Shown piece after piece: positions 26,301 to 33,453 of a DNA stretch of 37,427 nt; within the stretch, counting starts at the first letter, position 1, and the number at the start of each line of letters is the position of its first letter. The DNA comes from Plantactinospora alkalitolerans (GTDB lineage Bacteria; Actinomycetota; Actinomycetes; Mycobacteriales; Micromonosporaceae), in the NCBI RefSeq assembly GCF_015690345.1, contig NZ_JADPUN010000051.1, positions 1-37,427 of the forward strand, written 5' to 3'. Below the pieces are notes generated by a model. The model was not told the DNA's origin. It worked only from the letters and a program-made list of their open reading frames with translations, and ran no database searches. Position numbers and translations under genes: made by a program.

Positions 26301-27032
26301 CGCGAGCACCACATCGCCCGCCAATGCCCGCAGCCCACCGTCGGGCGACGGTACTACCCGCACGTCACCGCCCACGTTGAACCGGACCTGCCGCAACGCG
26401 GGGTTCCCCGCGGCCTGCTCAGTCTTGATCGCCAGCACGTGGGTGAATCCGGTCCGGGTGGCACGCACCACCAGGTCCACTCCGGGCAGGACCTCCGGGT
26501 AGGTGGCGATCTCCGCGGACACCACAGGCGCCGGCAACGGAGCCGGCCATGAAAGAGTGAACACTCTCCCAGCCCGGGCCATGGTCACCAACGGTCCCCC
26601 ACCGCCGTCCGAAATCCGAACGTCAGCGGTTGAAACCGCTGGCCGCCACAACCCGTCGCCGCCCCGGCCCAGCGTGAGATCAATTGGCGCCCACGACCCG
26701 TCTGCACGCCGGGCCCGCTGCGGCACCACCGCCGCCTCCAGCTCGAACCCGCCGTCAGGCTTTGCCACGATCTGCGTGAACTCCGACCGCCCCGATTCGA
26801 CTTCAACCCGCTGACCCGACTGTCGAGCCAACGTGGTCGCCGACGCCTCGTTCGGAGCCACCAAGGGCCCTCCCCGAGGAGTCTGCACAGGAAAGGGTGC
26901 CGCCATCGCCGCCGACACGGGCACGAACACCAGTCCCGCCGCGATCACACCCGCAAGACAACTCGCCACCAGGCCACGTCCAGCCCCCGTGCGGGCATGC
27001 CACGACTCCGGCACCCAACCAGCAACCACCAC
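23376..27032 (-). CDS. Secreted DNRLRE/LamG-domain surface protein, partner of the RHS toxin
   Basis: 1218 residues from GTG 27032 with a weak GGGGGG motif upstream. Signal peptide GLVASCLAGVIAAGLVFVPV, cleavage near AMA44. A beta-rich region (45-330) contains YPEVLPGVDLVVRATRTGFT. A DNRLRE-like module at about 340-470 (VARVGLNPDTGVRYRSYFDF, SAIGGKHIRTAHVYMKLDHS) is followed by fibronectin-type repeats (about 520-760) and two LamG/concanavalin-like domains: SFSVAAWVRLSALPTADDIM...WTHIAGVYDKVAGKLRLFID at about 800-960, and SFTVSVWGYIDAG...GWVHLVGVYDAGRNEIRLYV at about 1080-1200. These modules bind glycans or surfaces. Gene order (LamG protein, then RHS protein) is common in actinobacteria and suggests the two are secreted together, this one perhaps displaying or anchoring the toxin (inference). 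Confidence 0.85.
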   Translation of the reverse strand: MVVAGWVPESWHARTGAGRGLVASCLAGVIAAGLVFVPVSAAMAAPFPVQTPRGGPLVAPNEASATTLARQSGQRVEVESGRSEFTQIVAKPDGGFELEAAVVPQRARRADGSWAPIDLTLGRGGDGLWRPAVSTADVRISDGGGGPLVTMARAGRVFTLSWPAPLPAPVVSAEIATYPEVLPGVDLVVRATRTGFTHVLAIKTEQAAGNPALRQVRFNVGGDVRVVPSPDGGLRALAGDVVLAEATPAVMWDSTQPSGQPTSRAAGALGAATESSPTGPGDAALTAPVDVDVTHDGGLVLRPDEDMLTGERAVFPVFVDPPWSTGKSRWSYATHNNSSNGDIAVARVGLNPDTGVRYRSYFDFPLSAIGGKHIRTAHVYMKLDHSWSCADTITYLWHTGPMSSTPRASWAPRMNQRLASAYSHGNEADGCEEPDADQDVNFESGLITTAIQNHAEVKAPNITMGFCACSDTAGTGESTGNRWKKFFPNNAKLIVDYSSYPGKPHSLQAAGRGCATGVRTVVGTMTPNLSAVFPDADTTQALRTAYEWLEIPAGGVYGNSTPRLPAPAGASVPANGRSTTASLSGLVNGRSYAFRAMATDPAPYNLPSEWSAWCEITIDTTVPDVSAVPATNPLNGPGEPNTFTLSSNTATVTKFRYGWTYPPTKEVAATGTGPRTASITVAAPNYGENVLYISATNTALSEGHGSTTIIVDRPSPPVAKWRLDTYPGVDQAQALDDVQEMAGKTPLAASNVTWKPDVRIVRGASADFNGTTSAMTTTGPLVDTSQSFSVAAWVRLSALPTADDIMVAAQDGTDGAGFHLGTRLEGSPLTPRWAFVMKDTAAQSSATRAAVTTTAIPAGQVGRWTHIAGVYDKVAGKLRLFIDGILVAEADRPVTPWQAGGRFVIGRGFSHGTAGNWWKGAIADAQVFDRVLVEQDFTGRLATDSYPDDEPGFFTPVEVGRWGFENAFPCYEPSTDPLPCQASDDGPFNRRLTLTPGSLVGYGYRGSSLLLDGTHFADDPADPHYGEATQEYGRSQNNAGTEVSPDWRDGALLRTDDSFTVSVWGYIDAGARNQTVVSQSGLHESAYWIKYAPDSGNPGTGKWSFAVTDEDSTTAQQVGVESPALAEIDGWVHLVGVYDAGRNEIRLYVNGEPAGAKTLPWRPMASVGPMQVGRTLWHDGFMDYLHGGVDDLRVYQGAMTDAAVSRLFDEQALDPVEG

Positions 27033-27066
27033 AACCCCCCGTGACCGGCAGATGACAGCTCGGGAC

Positions 27067-27094
27067 TCTATAGCCCACCAAGATCACGTGTAAA
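27067..27094 (-). promoter_or_regulatory. Candidate sigma70-type promoter of the LamG-RHS operon
   Basis: On the minus strand, TTTACA (27094-27089) and TATAGA (27072-27067) are separated by 16 bases. The predicted start of transcription near 27060 lies about 28 bases before GTG 27032. It is the best -35/-10 match in the spacer. Strength and use are unproven. Confidence 0.45.
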
Positions 27095-27365
27095 GAGTCG
27101 TCACTGTCGGTAATCGCAAACCGGGCATGGGTTGACTACTCGTACTATCAACGGGTACGCACTGTGCAAGATCGATCCCACATGTTGTCCATCAACGCGT
27201 TGATCTTCTATCCATGGCTTACCCATGGACGTCGTCGGCGTGCGCCGCGTCTTCATCGAACACGGCCCCGACTAAACACTGGCCGTCGACGTCGTAACGG
27301 CCGTGGGACTCCGCGCTGTGGCCCGTTCACGGCCTGAAGCAGTGGCAACGGCACGGTAGACCCGC

Positions 27366-27500
27366 GTGACTGCCCGAACCAGCCACCATCCCGGCGACAT
27401 CAGCCGCGAGCGAGACTTCCCCTGCCCCCGGTGCTCCCATGCCGGGAGCGACCTGCAGGTCCTAGCCCAGACGATCGACCTGCTCGACGGGGTGGAGTAG
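27366..27500 (+). CDS. Possible 44-aa cysteine-containing small ORF
   Basis: GTG 27366 to TAG 27500. The product has a polar N-terminus, a C-P-R-C-S-H motif (RDFPCPRCSHAG) that could hold half a zinc knuckle, then the amphipathic helix LQVLAQTIDLLDGVE. No clear ribosome binding site is seen. It sits in a 500-base stretch (27095-27569) otherwise without genes, upstream of a WD40 pseudogene. It may be a relic of a longer gene or not expressed. I do not recognise it. Confidence 0.25.
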   Translation: MTARTSHHPGDISRERDFPCPRCSHAGSDLQVLAQTIDLLDGVE

Positions 27501-27539
27501 GCCGCGGCTCGCGATGCCCGTCCGGGCAGCCTGGCTAGC

Positions 27540-28318
27540 CGATCCGGCGCGTGGCACCGCCACCATCGCGACCCGTCCTACCTGTACCGGGGAGGACGCC
27601 TGCTCGCCGTGCGACACGCCGTCGACCGCTGGACAGCTGACCCTGCCAGAAGCCTGACCGTAGACCACACCGCAGCCGATGTCCTCAACACCAGCCAACG
27701 CCGCCACCAGCACGGGCGACGGATCCCTCAGGTCATAGCAACGGTCATGACGATGCTTCTGCTCATCGCCGGTGGCGCAGCGGTGGCCGCCATCAGAGCT
27801 GCCGCCGAGCCAGACCAACAGCACGCCCTGGCTTTCTCCCGCAAGCTTGCCGCTCAAAGCCGAGCCATTAGTACGACGAGTCCGCTTGGATCCAGGCGAC
27901 TGGCGGCGACGTTTCACATCGCAAAGACACAAGAAGCAGCTGATGCAATAGGTGCATTCCCATCTGGCTACAGACACGTACTTCCCCATGCCAATCTGGT
28001 AGCCGCCATGGCGTTCAGGCATGACGATTAACTTCTCGCCACTGCGAGCAACAACAAACGGTGCGACTCTGGAACCCCACCAACAGCAAACCCATCGGAT
28101 CCCCACTCACCGGCCACACCGACGACGTGAACGCGGTCGTGTTCAGCCCCGACGCCCAACGCCTCGCCACTACAAGCAACGACAAGACGGTGCGGCTCTG
28201 GAGTCCAGAACTCCACGTCGACCCGGTCCGGAGCCTGTGCGAACAGGCCGGGGAAATCAGCCACCAGGAGTGGGCCTCCTACGCCGCCGGAGAACTATTC
28301 GTCGGCATATGCTCGTAG
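27540..28318 (+). pseudogene. Collapsed WD40-repeat nSTAND-type protein gene
   Basis: The first frame begins with DPSYLYRGGRLLAVRHAVDR, the typical end of the helical region after a STAND ATPase, followed by a transmembrane stretch (VIATVMTMLLLIAGGAAVAA), a helical spacer (LAAQSRAISTTSPLGSRRLA) and the start of a WD repeat (PHANLVAAMAF), stopping at 28031. A shifted frame from 28061 resumes RLWNPTNSKPIGSPLTGHTD, NAVVFSPDAQRLATTSNDKT, VRLWSPE and the closing segment EISHQEWASYAAGELFVGIC. A functional protein would have about 7-14 WD repeats and an N-terminal NTPase of several hundred residues. Here the ATPase is absent and only about two repeats remain, joined through a frameshift and stop. 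Dead remnant. Confidence 0.75.
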
Positions 28319-28776
28319 CATCGGTGGGGTACATCTTTATGCCCGGCCTACCCTCGATTACTCGCGCCTGACGTCGGTTCGTCCGATCCGGCAGTCTGAT
28401 CGAATTTGTACCGGGCGCGGCGGCCCTGCCACGACAGCGATGGCCATCGCAGGTCGGCGCGGTGGCCGAGCAGCCGAGATCGACTGATCGGCCAGGTACA
28501 AGTTGGCTGGTGACAGGCACATGACCAAGGCAGAGTCAGGCGGCGTCACCTACGGCTTCTCAGGGTCCCAACGGCAGCGTTAGCCAGGTGAGATGTGCCG
28601 AGTCCAGCCACCCGCCTATAGATCTGAGGCACCTCTGCCTGTTGAGCTGGATGGACCCGCCGTGATGAGCCGCATCGCTCGCTGGACCGCCGCCCTGCTC
28701 CCCCGGTCGCTGACTGTCGGCGGCCAGTAGATACTGGCTCTGGCACGAAGTTGGGATGCCGTTGGTGATCTTGGTG
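28319..28776. other. No gene identified between WD40 remnant and IS1182
   Basis: About 460 bases with only short, unlike-protein frames. The right part (28560-28776) must contain the 3' end of the IS1182 element whose transposase stops at 28777. I could not place the terminal repeat with confidence. Confidence 0.4.
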
Positions 28777-30513
28777 TCAGTCGTCAGTCGGTGTGTGGAA
28801 GAGTTCTTGCAGACGGCTTCGGGGTCGTCGGCGTTGGTTGGGCCGGTGTTGGGTGAGTCGGACAATGTTGGTGCCGGCGGCGGTGAGGACGTGTTGGACG
28901 TGGGTCTTTGCGAGCCCGCGGTACCGGCAGTGGCGCAGGCCGTGCGCGTGGACGGTTTCCGAGACGGTGGCCTCGCACCCGGCGCGTAGGGCGTAGCGGC
29001 GTTTCCACTCGGGGGTCTGCTGCACCGCGCGGGCCCGGGTCTGGATCTTCTGCAGCGGCTCGGGCAGTAGGAGCAGGTGTCGGCCTTTGCCGTCAACGTT
29101 GCCGGTGCATTGCAGCCGGGCGGTGCAGGCGCGGCAGTCCGCCCGCCGGAACAATACCGACAGGCGTGGTTTGCCATCCGCCACCGTGGGTTTCCACCGC
29201 GGACTGACCGTTCCTTGCGGGCACGTCATGGTTTCGGCCTGCCAGTCGACGTGGAAGTCTTCCTTGGCGAAGCCGGGCCGTTCGTCAGCACGCGGGTCCT
29301 GGCGGACCGGCCCGACAACGGTTATCGCGTACGCGGTCGAGGCCCGGTGAATCGTTTCGGGTGTGACGTAGCCGCTGTCGAGGTAGTGATCCGCCGGCGT
29401 GATGCGCTGCTCGGCCAGCGCGGTGTGGATCGCCTCGACGACGTTGACGTCCTGTTCCGGGGCCGGGGTTGTCACGACGTGCACGATGAGGTTCGGTCGC
29501 TCCTGGTCACAGGTTTCGGTCTGGTGGTCCTTGTAGCCGACCCATTCGACCTTGCCCGGCTTGTGACTGAACCGCGCCTGCGGATCATGCGGCGACACGA
29601 CCTCCACCCGAGACCACGGCACTCGAGCGGGCTCCGCATCATCATCGGTCGTCGTGCCCCTGGAACGCCGCCGCGTGGTGCCCTCCCGGCTCTTGCGAGC
29701 TCGGGACAGCTTCGCCTCCCGCCACCGCAACTGCCCGGACTCGTCATACCAGTACTGCTGGACCCAGACCCGACGCAATACCTCGACGGCGCCCACACGC
29801 GGACCACCTGTGGGCGCCGCCCGGCCGTAGACAGCCCGCAGTAAGGCGATGCCGTCAGCGCCGACCTGCTCCACGTACTGCCGCACCGCAGCCGCACCAG
29901 TCGGCTGGCGCTCGTGACGCGCCGCCCGGCCGTACCGTTCGGCCCAGTCCGGCGCCATGACCCCGGCCAGCCACACCTCGTCCAGCTTGGCCAGTGCCTC
30001 CAACGCGGCACGCATCGTTTCCGCGACCAACTCCACTCGACTGAGCCGGCGAACCGCAGCGAGCACATGCGTGGAGTCGGTGCGCTGCCGGCCGCGAGCC
30101 CGCACCAGTCCCGCCTCCGCAAGCCGATCCACCATCACCGCGAGAAGCCGATCAGCACGGTCGCCCTCGGCAAGCCGGTCCCGGAACTCACTGAGCACCG
30201 AATGATCGAACCCAGGCTCGGTCAACTCCATCCCCAACGCGTACTTCCAGTCGATGCGACACGACACCGCCCGAGCCGCCTGCCGATCGGTCAGGTCCTC
30301 CGCGTACTGCAGCACCGACACCAACGCCAACCGGGCCGGCGACACCCCACGCCGGCCATCGACCGGAAACCAGTCGCTGAAATCGTCGTCGACGAACAAG
30401 TCCTGCAACCGGTCCCTCATCAACATCGCCGGTGTACCCTTCGGGCTCGCCGCCCACGCCACCCGCGCCGTCTCCACCGGAACAACCGAACCCGAACCAC
30501 GACCTATCGACAT
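28777..30513 (-). CDS. IS1182-family transposase, full length (copy C)
   Basis: 578 residues, uninterrupted. The N-terminal domain has RDRLQDLFVDDDFSDWFPVD, LALVSVLQYAEDLTDRQAAR, DWKYALGMELTEPGFDHSVL and GRQRTDSTHVLAAVRRLSRV. The catalytic DDE part includes YKDHQTETCD and DHYLDSGYVTPETIHRAS, a cysteine-rich segment with C-P-Q-G and CRACTARLQCTGNVDGKGRH, and a C-terminal segment with AGCEATVSETVHAHGLRHCR and HVLTAAGTNIVRL. All expected landmarks are present, so this is a likely active copy. It differs clearly from the truncated copy at 14.7-15.4 kb in sequence and in upstream leader, so it is a separate arrival rather than a duplicate. Confidence 0.92.
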   Translation of the reverse strand: MSIGRGSGSVVPVETARVAWAASPKGTPAMLMRDRLQDLFVDDDFSDWFPVDGRRGVSPARLALVSVLQYAEDLTDRQAARAVSCRIDWKYALGMELTEPGFDHSVLSEFRDRLAEGDRADRLLAVMVDRLAEAGLVRARGRQRTDSTHVLAAVRRLSRVELVAETMRAALEALAKLDEVWLAGVMAPDWAERYGRAARHERQPTGAAAVRQYVEQVGADGIALLRAVYGRAAPTGGPRVGAVEVLRRVWVQQYWYDESGQLRWREAKLSRARKSREGTTRRRSRGTTTDDDAEPARVPWSRVEVVSPHDPQARFSHKPGKVEWVGYKDHQTETCDQERPNLIVHVVTTPAPEQDVNVVEAIHTALAEQRITPADHYLDSGYVTPETIHRASTAYAITVVGPVRQDPRADERPGFAKEDFHVDWQAETMTCPQGTVSPRWKPTVADGKPRLSVLFRRADCRACTARLQCTGNVDGKGRHLLLLPEPLQKIQTRARAVQQTPEWKRRYALRAGCEATVSETVHAHGLRHCRYRGLAKTHVQHVLTAAGTNIVRLTQHRPNQRRRPRSRLQELFHTPTDD

Positions 30514-30525
30514 CCCGCTACTTCA

Positions 30526-30744
30526 TCACCGAGGTGCCGTCGCCTCGATCAGCGACGCGCCCAGACCGATCACGCAATCAAGATCGCCAACAGCATCCAA
30601 AATGTGTGCCAGAGCCACGATTGAGGCGGCGTTGACAACCGCAACACGTTGACCCCAGACGGACAGCGGAGTAGCGCCCCAACGAGCCGCCGCGAGATCG
30701 AGACCGAGCGGGGCCGGCCCTGGACCGCAGCCGAGCAGACCCAC
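30526..30744 (-). pseudogene. Coding-like remnant trapped between IS1182 and IS6
   Basis: The minus strand reads QRVAVVNAASIVALAHILDA followed by VGDLDCVIGLGASLIEA, a believable alternating hydrophobic pattern, but it is bounded on both sides by insertion sequences. No family is recognised. It may be a fragment of a host gene split by the two elements, or chance. Confidence 0.3.
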
Positions 30745-30745
30745 T

Positions 30746-31567
30746 GGCGCCGTTGCGTTATCGGATCGGCGGACGCGTCGGACCTGTGCCCGGGTCCGGG
30801 GTCAGATCCCTTGGGCGAGTTCGGTGAACGCAGCGGCGACCCGCAGAGCGGGCGGGGCGTCGACGGCGAGTTCGTAGTGTCCGCGGCGCAGGTTCTGCAT
30901 GAACGCGTGCCCGCCGATGATCACCTGTGCTGTCTTGTCCGTTCGCAGGCCCCGCATCGGTCTCAACCGGTGCTTGAGCTGGCTGTGATCCGCTTCTATC
31001 GGATTATTGGCATACTGCTCGACGCGGTGCCACGCGGACGGAATCAGCTCGTCGAGCACGCCGGGGTAGACAGCGGCGGCATCGGTGACTACCTCTGCGG
31101 GTGTCGCCTTCAACGCCGATAGCGCCCGGCGGAAGAACCGCCGGGCCGCGCCGGCGTCTCGGCGGGCCGAAACCAGCACGTCGATGACCTGCCCCGCCTG
31201 GTCGACCGCCCGGTACACATACCGCCACACACCGTTGACCTTGACGTACGTCTCGTCAACGTGCCACCTGTCACCTGGGGAGTGCTGGCAGAAGCGGGCG
31301 GCGTCGACCAGCAGCGGCGTGAACCGCTGCACCCAGCGGTAGACGGTGACATGATCAACCTCCACGCCACGTTCACCCAACAGCTCCTCAACGTCGCGAT
31401 AGGACAGGTTGAACCGCAGATACCAGCGCACCGCGACCACGATCACCTCCGGCGGGAACCGAAACCCGGCGAACGCCGACGTCGGGGACAGCCACGGGCG
31501 GGAGCGGGTCGATGACGTCACCGCTCAAGCCTGCCCCGATCTTGCCAACGCTCAACGCAACGGAGCC
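30746..31567 (-). mobile_element. IS6-family insertion sequence, copy 2 (complete)
   Basis: 822 bases with terminal inverted repeats GGCGCCGTTGCGTT (left) and GGCTCCGTTGCGTT (right, read inward), matching at 13 of 14. It carries one complete transposase. Flanking 8-base sequences differ, so no target duplication is seen, as is frequent for IS6 elements after replicative transposition and cointegrate resolution. Confidence 0.85.
30802..31521 (-). CDS. IS6-family transposase, intact (copy 2)
   Basis: 239 residues. The N-terminal part has AFAGFRFPPEVIVVAVRWYL and RFNLSYRDVEELLGERGVEV, a helix-turn-helix type segment. The DDE core has GDRWHVDETYVKVNGVWRYV (first Asp), AEVVTDAAAVYPGVLDELIP (second Asp) and a closing helix before HRLRPMRGLRTDK. 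Length is normal for the family (about 230-240). It is the only unbroken IS6 transposase of three copies in the window, so it could also act on the ends of copies 1 and 3. All three are transcribed leftward. Confidence 0.92.
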   Translation of the reverse strand: MTSSTRSRPWLSPTSAFAGFRFPPEVIVVAVRWYLRFNLSYRDVEELLGERGVEVDHVTVYRWVQRFTPLLVDAARFCQHSPGDRWHVDETYVKVNGVWRYVYRAVDQAGQVIDVLVSARRDAGAARRFFRRALSALKATPAEVVTDAAAVYPGVLDELIPSAWHRVEQYANNPIEADHSQLKHRLRPMRGLRTDKTAQVIIGGHAFMQNLRRGHYELAVDAPPALRVAAAFTELAQGI

Positions 31568-31703
31568 CCGCCATCTCGTATACGTGCCCGTCAGCGAGCT
31601 GGCAGGGTACAGAGTCGGCGACATCCTCGGCTTCACCGTCCAAGCCAACGACAAGGGCGCCTTCGCTCAACAAGTGGAGCAGGTCGAGGACGAGGCCGCC
31701 TAA
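31568..31703 (+). pseudogene. C-terminal remnant of an unidentified gene cut by IS6 copy 2
   Basis: Directly after the IS6 end the plus strand encodes HLVYVPVSELAGYRVGDILG and continues FTVQANDKGAFAQQVEQVED, stopping at 31703. The pattern (V-x-V-P-x-S-E-L-x-G-Y-x-V-G-D) looks like the end of a small beta-barrel domain, but I cannot name it. Everything upstream has been replaced by the IS. A strong terminator follows 8 bases after the stop, supporting that this was a real gene end. Confidence 0.5.
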
Positions 31704-31711
31704 TTCACCGA

Positions 31712-31751
31712 AGCGCGATGCCCCGGGCGGTCCCGCCCGGGGCATCGCGCT
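31712..31751 (+). terminator. Very strong GC-rich terminator hairpin
   Basis: A perfect 19-bp stem, AGCGCGATGCCCCGGGCGG pairing with 31733-31751, closed by a two-base loop (TC). It lies 8 bases after the stop codon of the severed gene ending at 31703. No U-run follows, as is usual for actinobacterial terminators. Confidence 0.85.
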
Positions 31752-31910
31752 GTACGCGCTTAGCGCTAACGAGCTCGTGCGCAATAGGACGGTCGGTGGC
31801 GTCGACCCGGCGTAAGCGATGATCTTCGGGTGTCGATCCGGTGGGCTCGTCGTGTGTTCAGTCATCCCGCGTTCACAGGGATCTCCTGCCCTTCCCCTCG
31901 TAGCGTGGAG

Positions 31911-32384
31911 GGCGCCGTTGCGTTGCGGCATCGTAAACGCGTCAGGCTCGTGCCGGAGGGGCGGTCAGATCGCCTGGGCGAGTTCGGCGAACGCTGCTGC
32001 GACCCGCAGAGCGGGTGGGGTGTCGATGGCGAGTTCGTAGTGGCCACGGCGGAGGTTCTGCATGAAGGCGTGTCCGGCGATGATCACCTGTGTTGTCTGG
32101 TCCGTTCGTAGCCCGCGCATCGGTCTCAACCGGTGCTTCAACTGGCTGTGATCAGCTTCGACCGGATTGTTCGCGTACCGCTCGACGTGGCGCCACGCGG
32201 ACGGAATCAGCTCGTCGAGCACGGCAGGGTAGACCGAGGCGGCGTCGGTGACGATCTCGTTGGGTGTCACCTTCAACGTCGACAGCGCCCGCTGAACGAA
32301 CCGCCGGGCGGCGCCAGCGTCACGGCGAGCCGATACCAGCACGTCGATGACTTGCCCGTACTGGTCTGCCGCCCGATACACGAC
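31911..32384 (-). mobile_element. IS6-family element, copy 3, 5' part of transposase missing
   Basis: The left terminal repeat GGCGCCGTTGCGTT starts at 31911. The transposase reading frame (stop at 31965) contains RAADQYGQVIDVLVSARRDA, VTDAASVYPAVLDELIPSAW and HRLRPMRGLRTDQ, so the C-terminal ~138 residues remain. At about 32384 the sequence switches abruptly to an IS3-family fragment on the other strand, and the first ~100 residues with the first catalytic Asp are lost. Inactive. Confidence 0.85.
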
Positions 32385-32385
32385 C

Positions 32386-32723
32386 GGTTGAATCCGCCGA
32401 ATACTGCTCGGCCGACTTCGCTCGAGCCTGCGCCCGCTGGAAGGTACGCCAGTCGATGGGCCGCGTCGGGTCGTGCTTCGACAACGCCGTCGCCGAGGCC
32501 ACCTTCTCCACCATCAAGGTCGAGTACGTCCACCGCCGCCACTTCCACACCCGCACCGAGGCCCGCCTGAAAATCGCCACCTGGATCACCGACTTCTACA
32601 ACCGGCGCCGTCGGCACTCCGTCTGCGACTGGCGATCCCCCATCGACTACGAACGATCAGAGACCCGCGCCCTGGAGGCCCAGGCCGCATAACGACGCCC
32701 TCCACGATTCCAGGGGATTGACA
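32386..32723 (+). mobile_element. IS3-family remnant (C-terminal part of OrfB)
   Basis: The plus strand encodes VESAEYCSADFARACARWKV, then RQSMGRVGSCFDNAVAEATF, STIKVEYVHRRHF, TEARLKIATWITDFYNRRRR and HSVCDWRSPIDYE, stopping at 32692. This is the C-terminal third of an IS3-type integrase-like transposase, including the distal part of the DDE core (FDNAVAEATFSTIKVE). The probable right end of the element, CCAGGGGATTGACA, lies at 32710-32723. The start has been deleted at the junction with IS6 copy 3. Confidence 0.75.
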
Positions 32724-32729
32724 TCCGTG

Positions 32730-33137
32730 TCAGCGCGGAGTGTCTGGCGAATGCCGGCGCCGGCTCCGGTCCACGCCGAGGCACGCGACGACCGCAATGG
32801 CGCGTTCGTCCAGGAACAACTGAAAGTGGTACGACGGGCCCTCGGTCTCGACTCCGCCGACGCGGACCAGGTCATCACCTCTCGCACGCAGGTCTGCCAC
32901 CGCCTCGGCGAACCCAACCGTTCCAATTCCACGCTCGAGTGTGTGGCGCTCACGCAGGGCATAGGTCGCCGCGAGTTTCGAGGCCGGCTGCACGTTCTCG
33001 GTGACCCAGAACCGGCCACCGGCCAGGACCGCCTCCCGGCAGGCATCCCGCACCCCACCATCGCGCCGCAGGATGCGGGCAAGATGTACACGCTCCACCC
33101 GCGCAATGTACATCAGCAAGATGGTGACCCGAGTCAT
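32730..33137 (-). CDS. Hypothetical protein, 135 aa
   Basis: Starts at ATG 33137. The sequence MTRVTILLMYIARVERVHLA continues with RDGGVRDACREAVLAGGRFW, a helical middle (LAATYALRERHTLERGIGTV), FAEAVADLRARGDDLVRVGG and YHFQLFLDERAIAVVACLGV. The last part has a conserved-looking strand-turn-strand (V-G-G-V-E-T-E-G-P-S-Y-H-F-Q-L-F-L-D) preceded by the helix FAEAVADL, so it is a believable small alpha/beta protein. The stop is only 6 bases from the IS3 remnant's end, so the C-terminus (RSRRRHSPDTPR) may be foreign. No membrane segment or recognised family. It is divergent from the STAND gene at 33454. Confidence 0.55.
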   Translation of the reverse strand: MTRVTILLMYIARVERVHLARILRRDGGVRDACREAVLAGGRFWVTENVQPASKLAATYALRERHTLERGIGTVGFAEAVADLRARGDDLVRVGGVETEGPSYHFQLFLDERAIAVVACLGVDRSRRRHSPDTPR

Positions 33138-33453
33138 CTGCAACGTCCCAGTCGGAGCACGTCGCGCTTCGTGACCGGCGTCCCCGGCCGGTGGAGGAAG
33201 GTCGGTCGCCGGTCGGCCGACGAGGTCTGTCAACTTCGAGCCGCTCATGACCAGTTGCGCCGGGGGCATACCGAACTGGTCGAACCGCTGGTCGAGCAGG
33301 CCCTTGCTACCGGTGCGCAACTGGCGAGTGAGGACGGCTACATCACCCGATCGACCGTATGGTTTATGGCTCACCCCATGGAGTCGGACCTGTCTCGAAG
33401 TTACGATCCAAAGTGCTCCGGACGGACCGCAATCGACCCATTCGGAGGCAGCC
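33138..33453. other. Intergenic spacer upstream of the STAND gene
   Basis: 316 bases between the leftward 135-aa gene and TTG 33454. Frames on both strands are open, but their products look random. It presumably carries both divergent promoters; I cannot place either securely. GGAGG at 33444-33448 is the ribosome binding site of the STAND gene. Confidence 0.5.

Noticed and set aside
29077-29844. Plus-strand 255-codon frame opposite the IS1182 transposase
   Set aside because: Antisense to a full-length transposase with all family landmarks; its product is Arg/Gly-rich without a recognisable domain.
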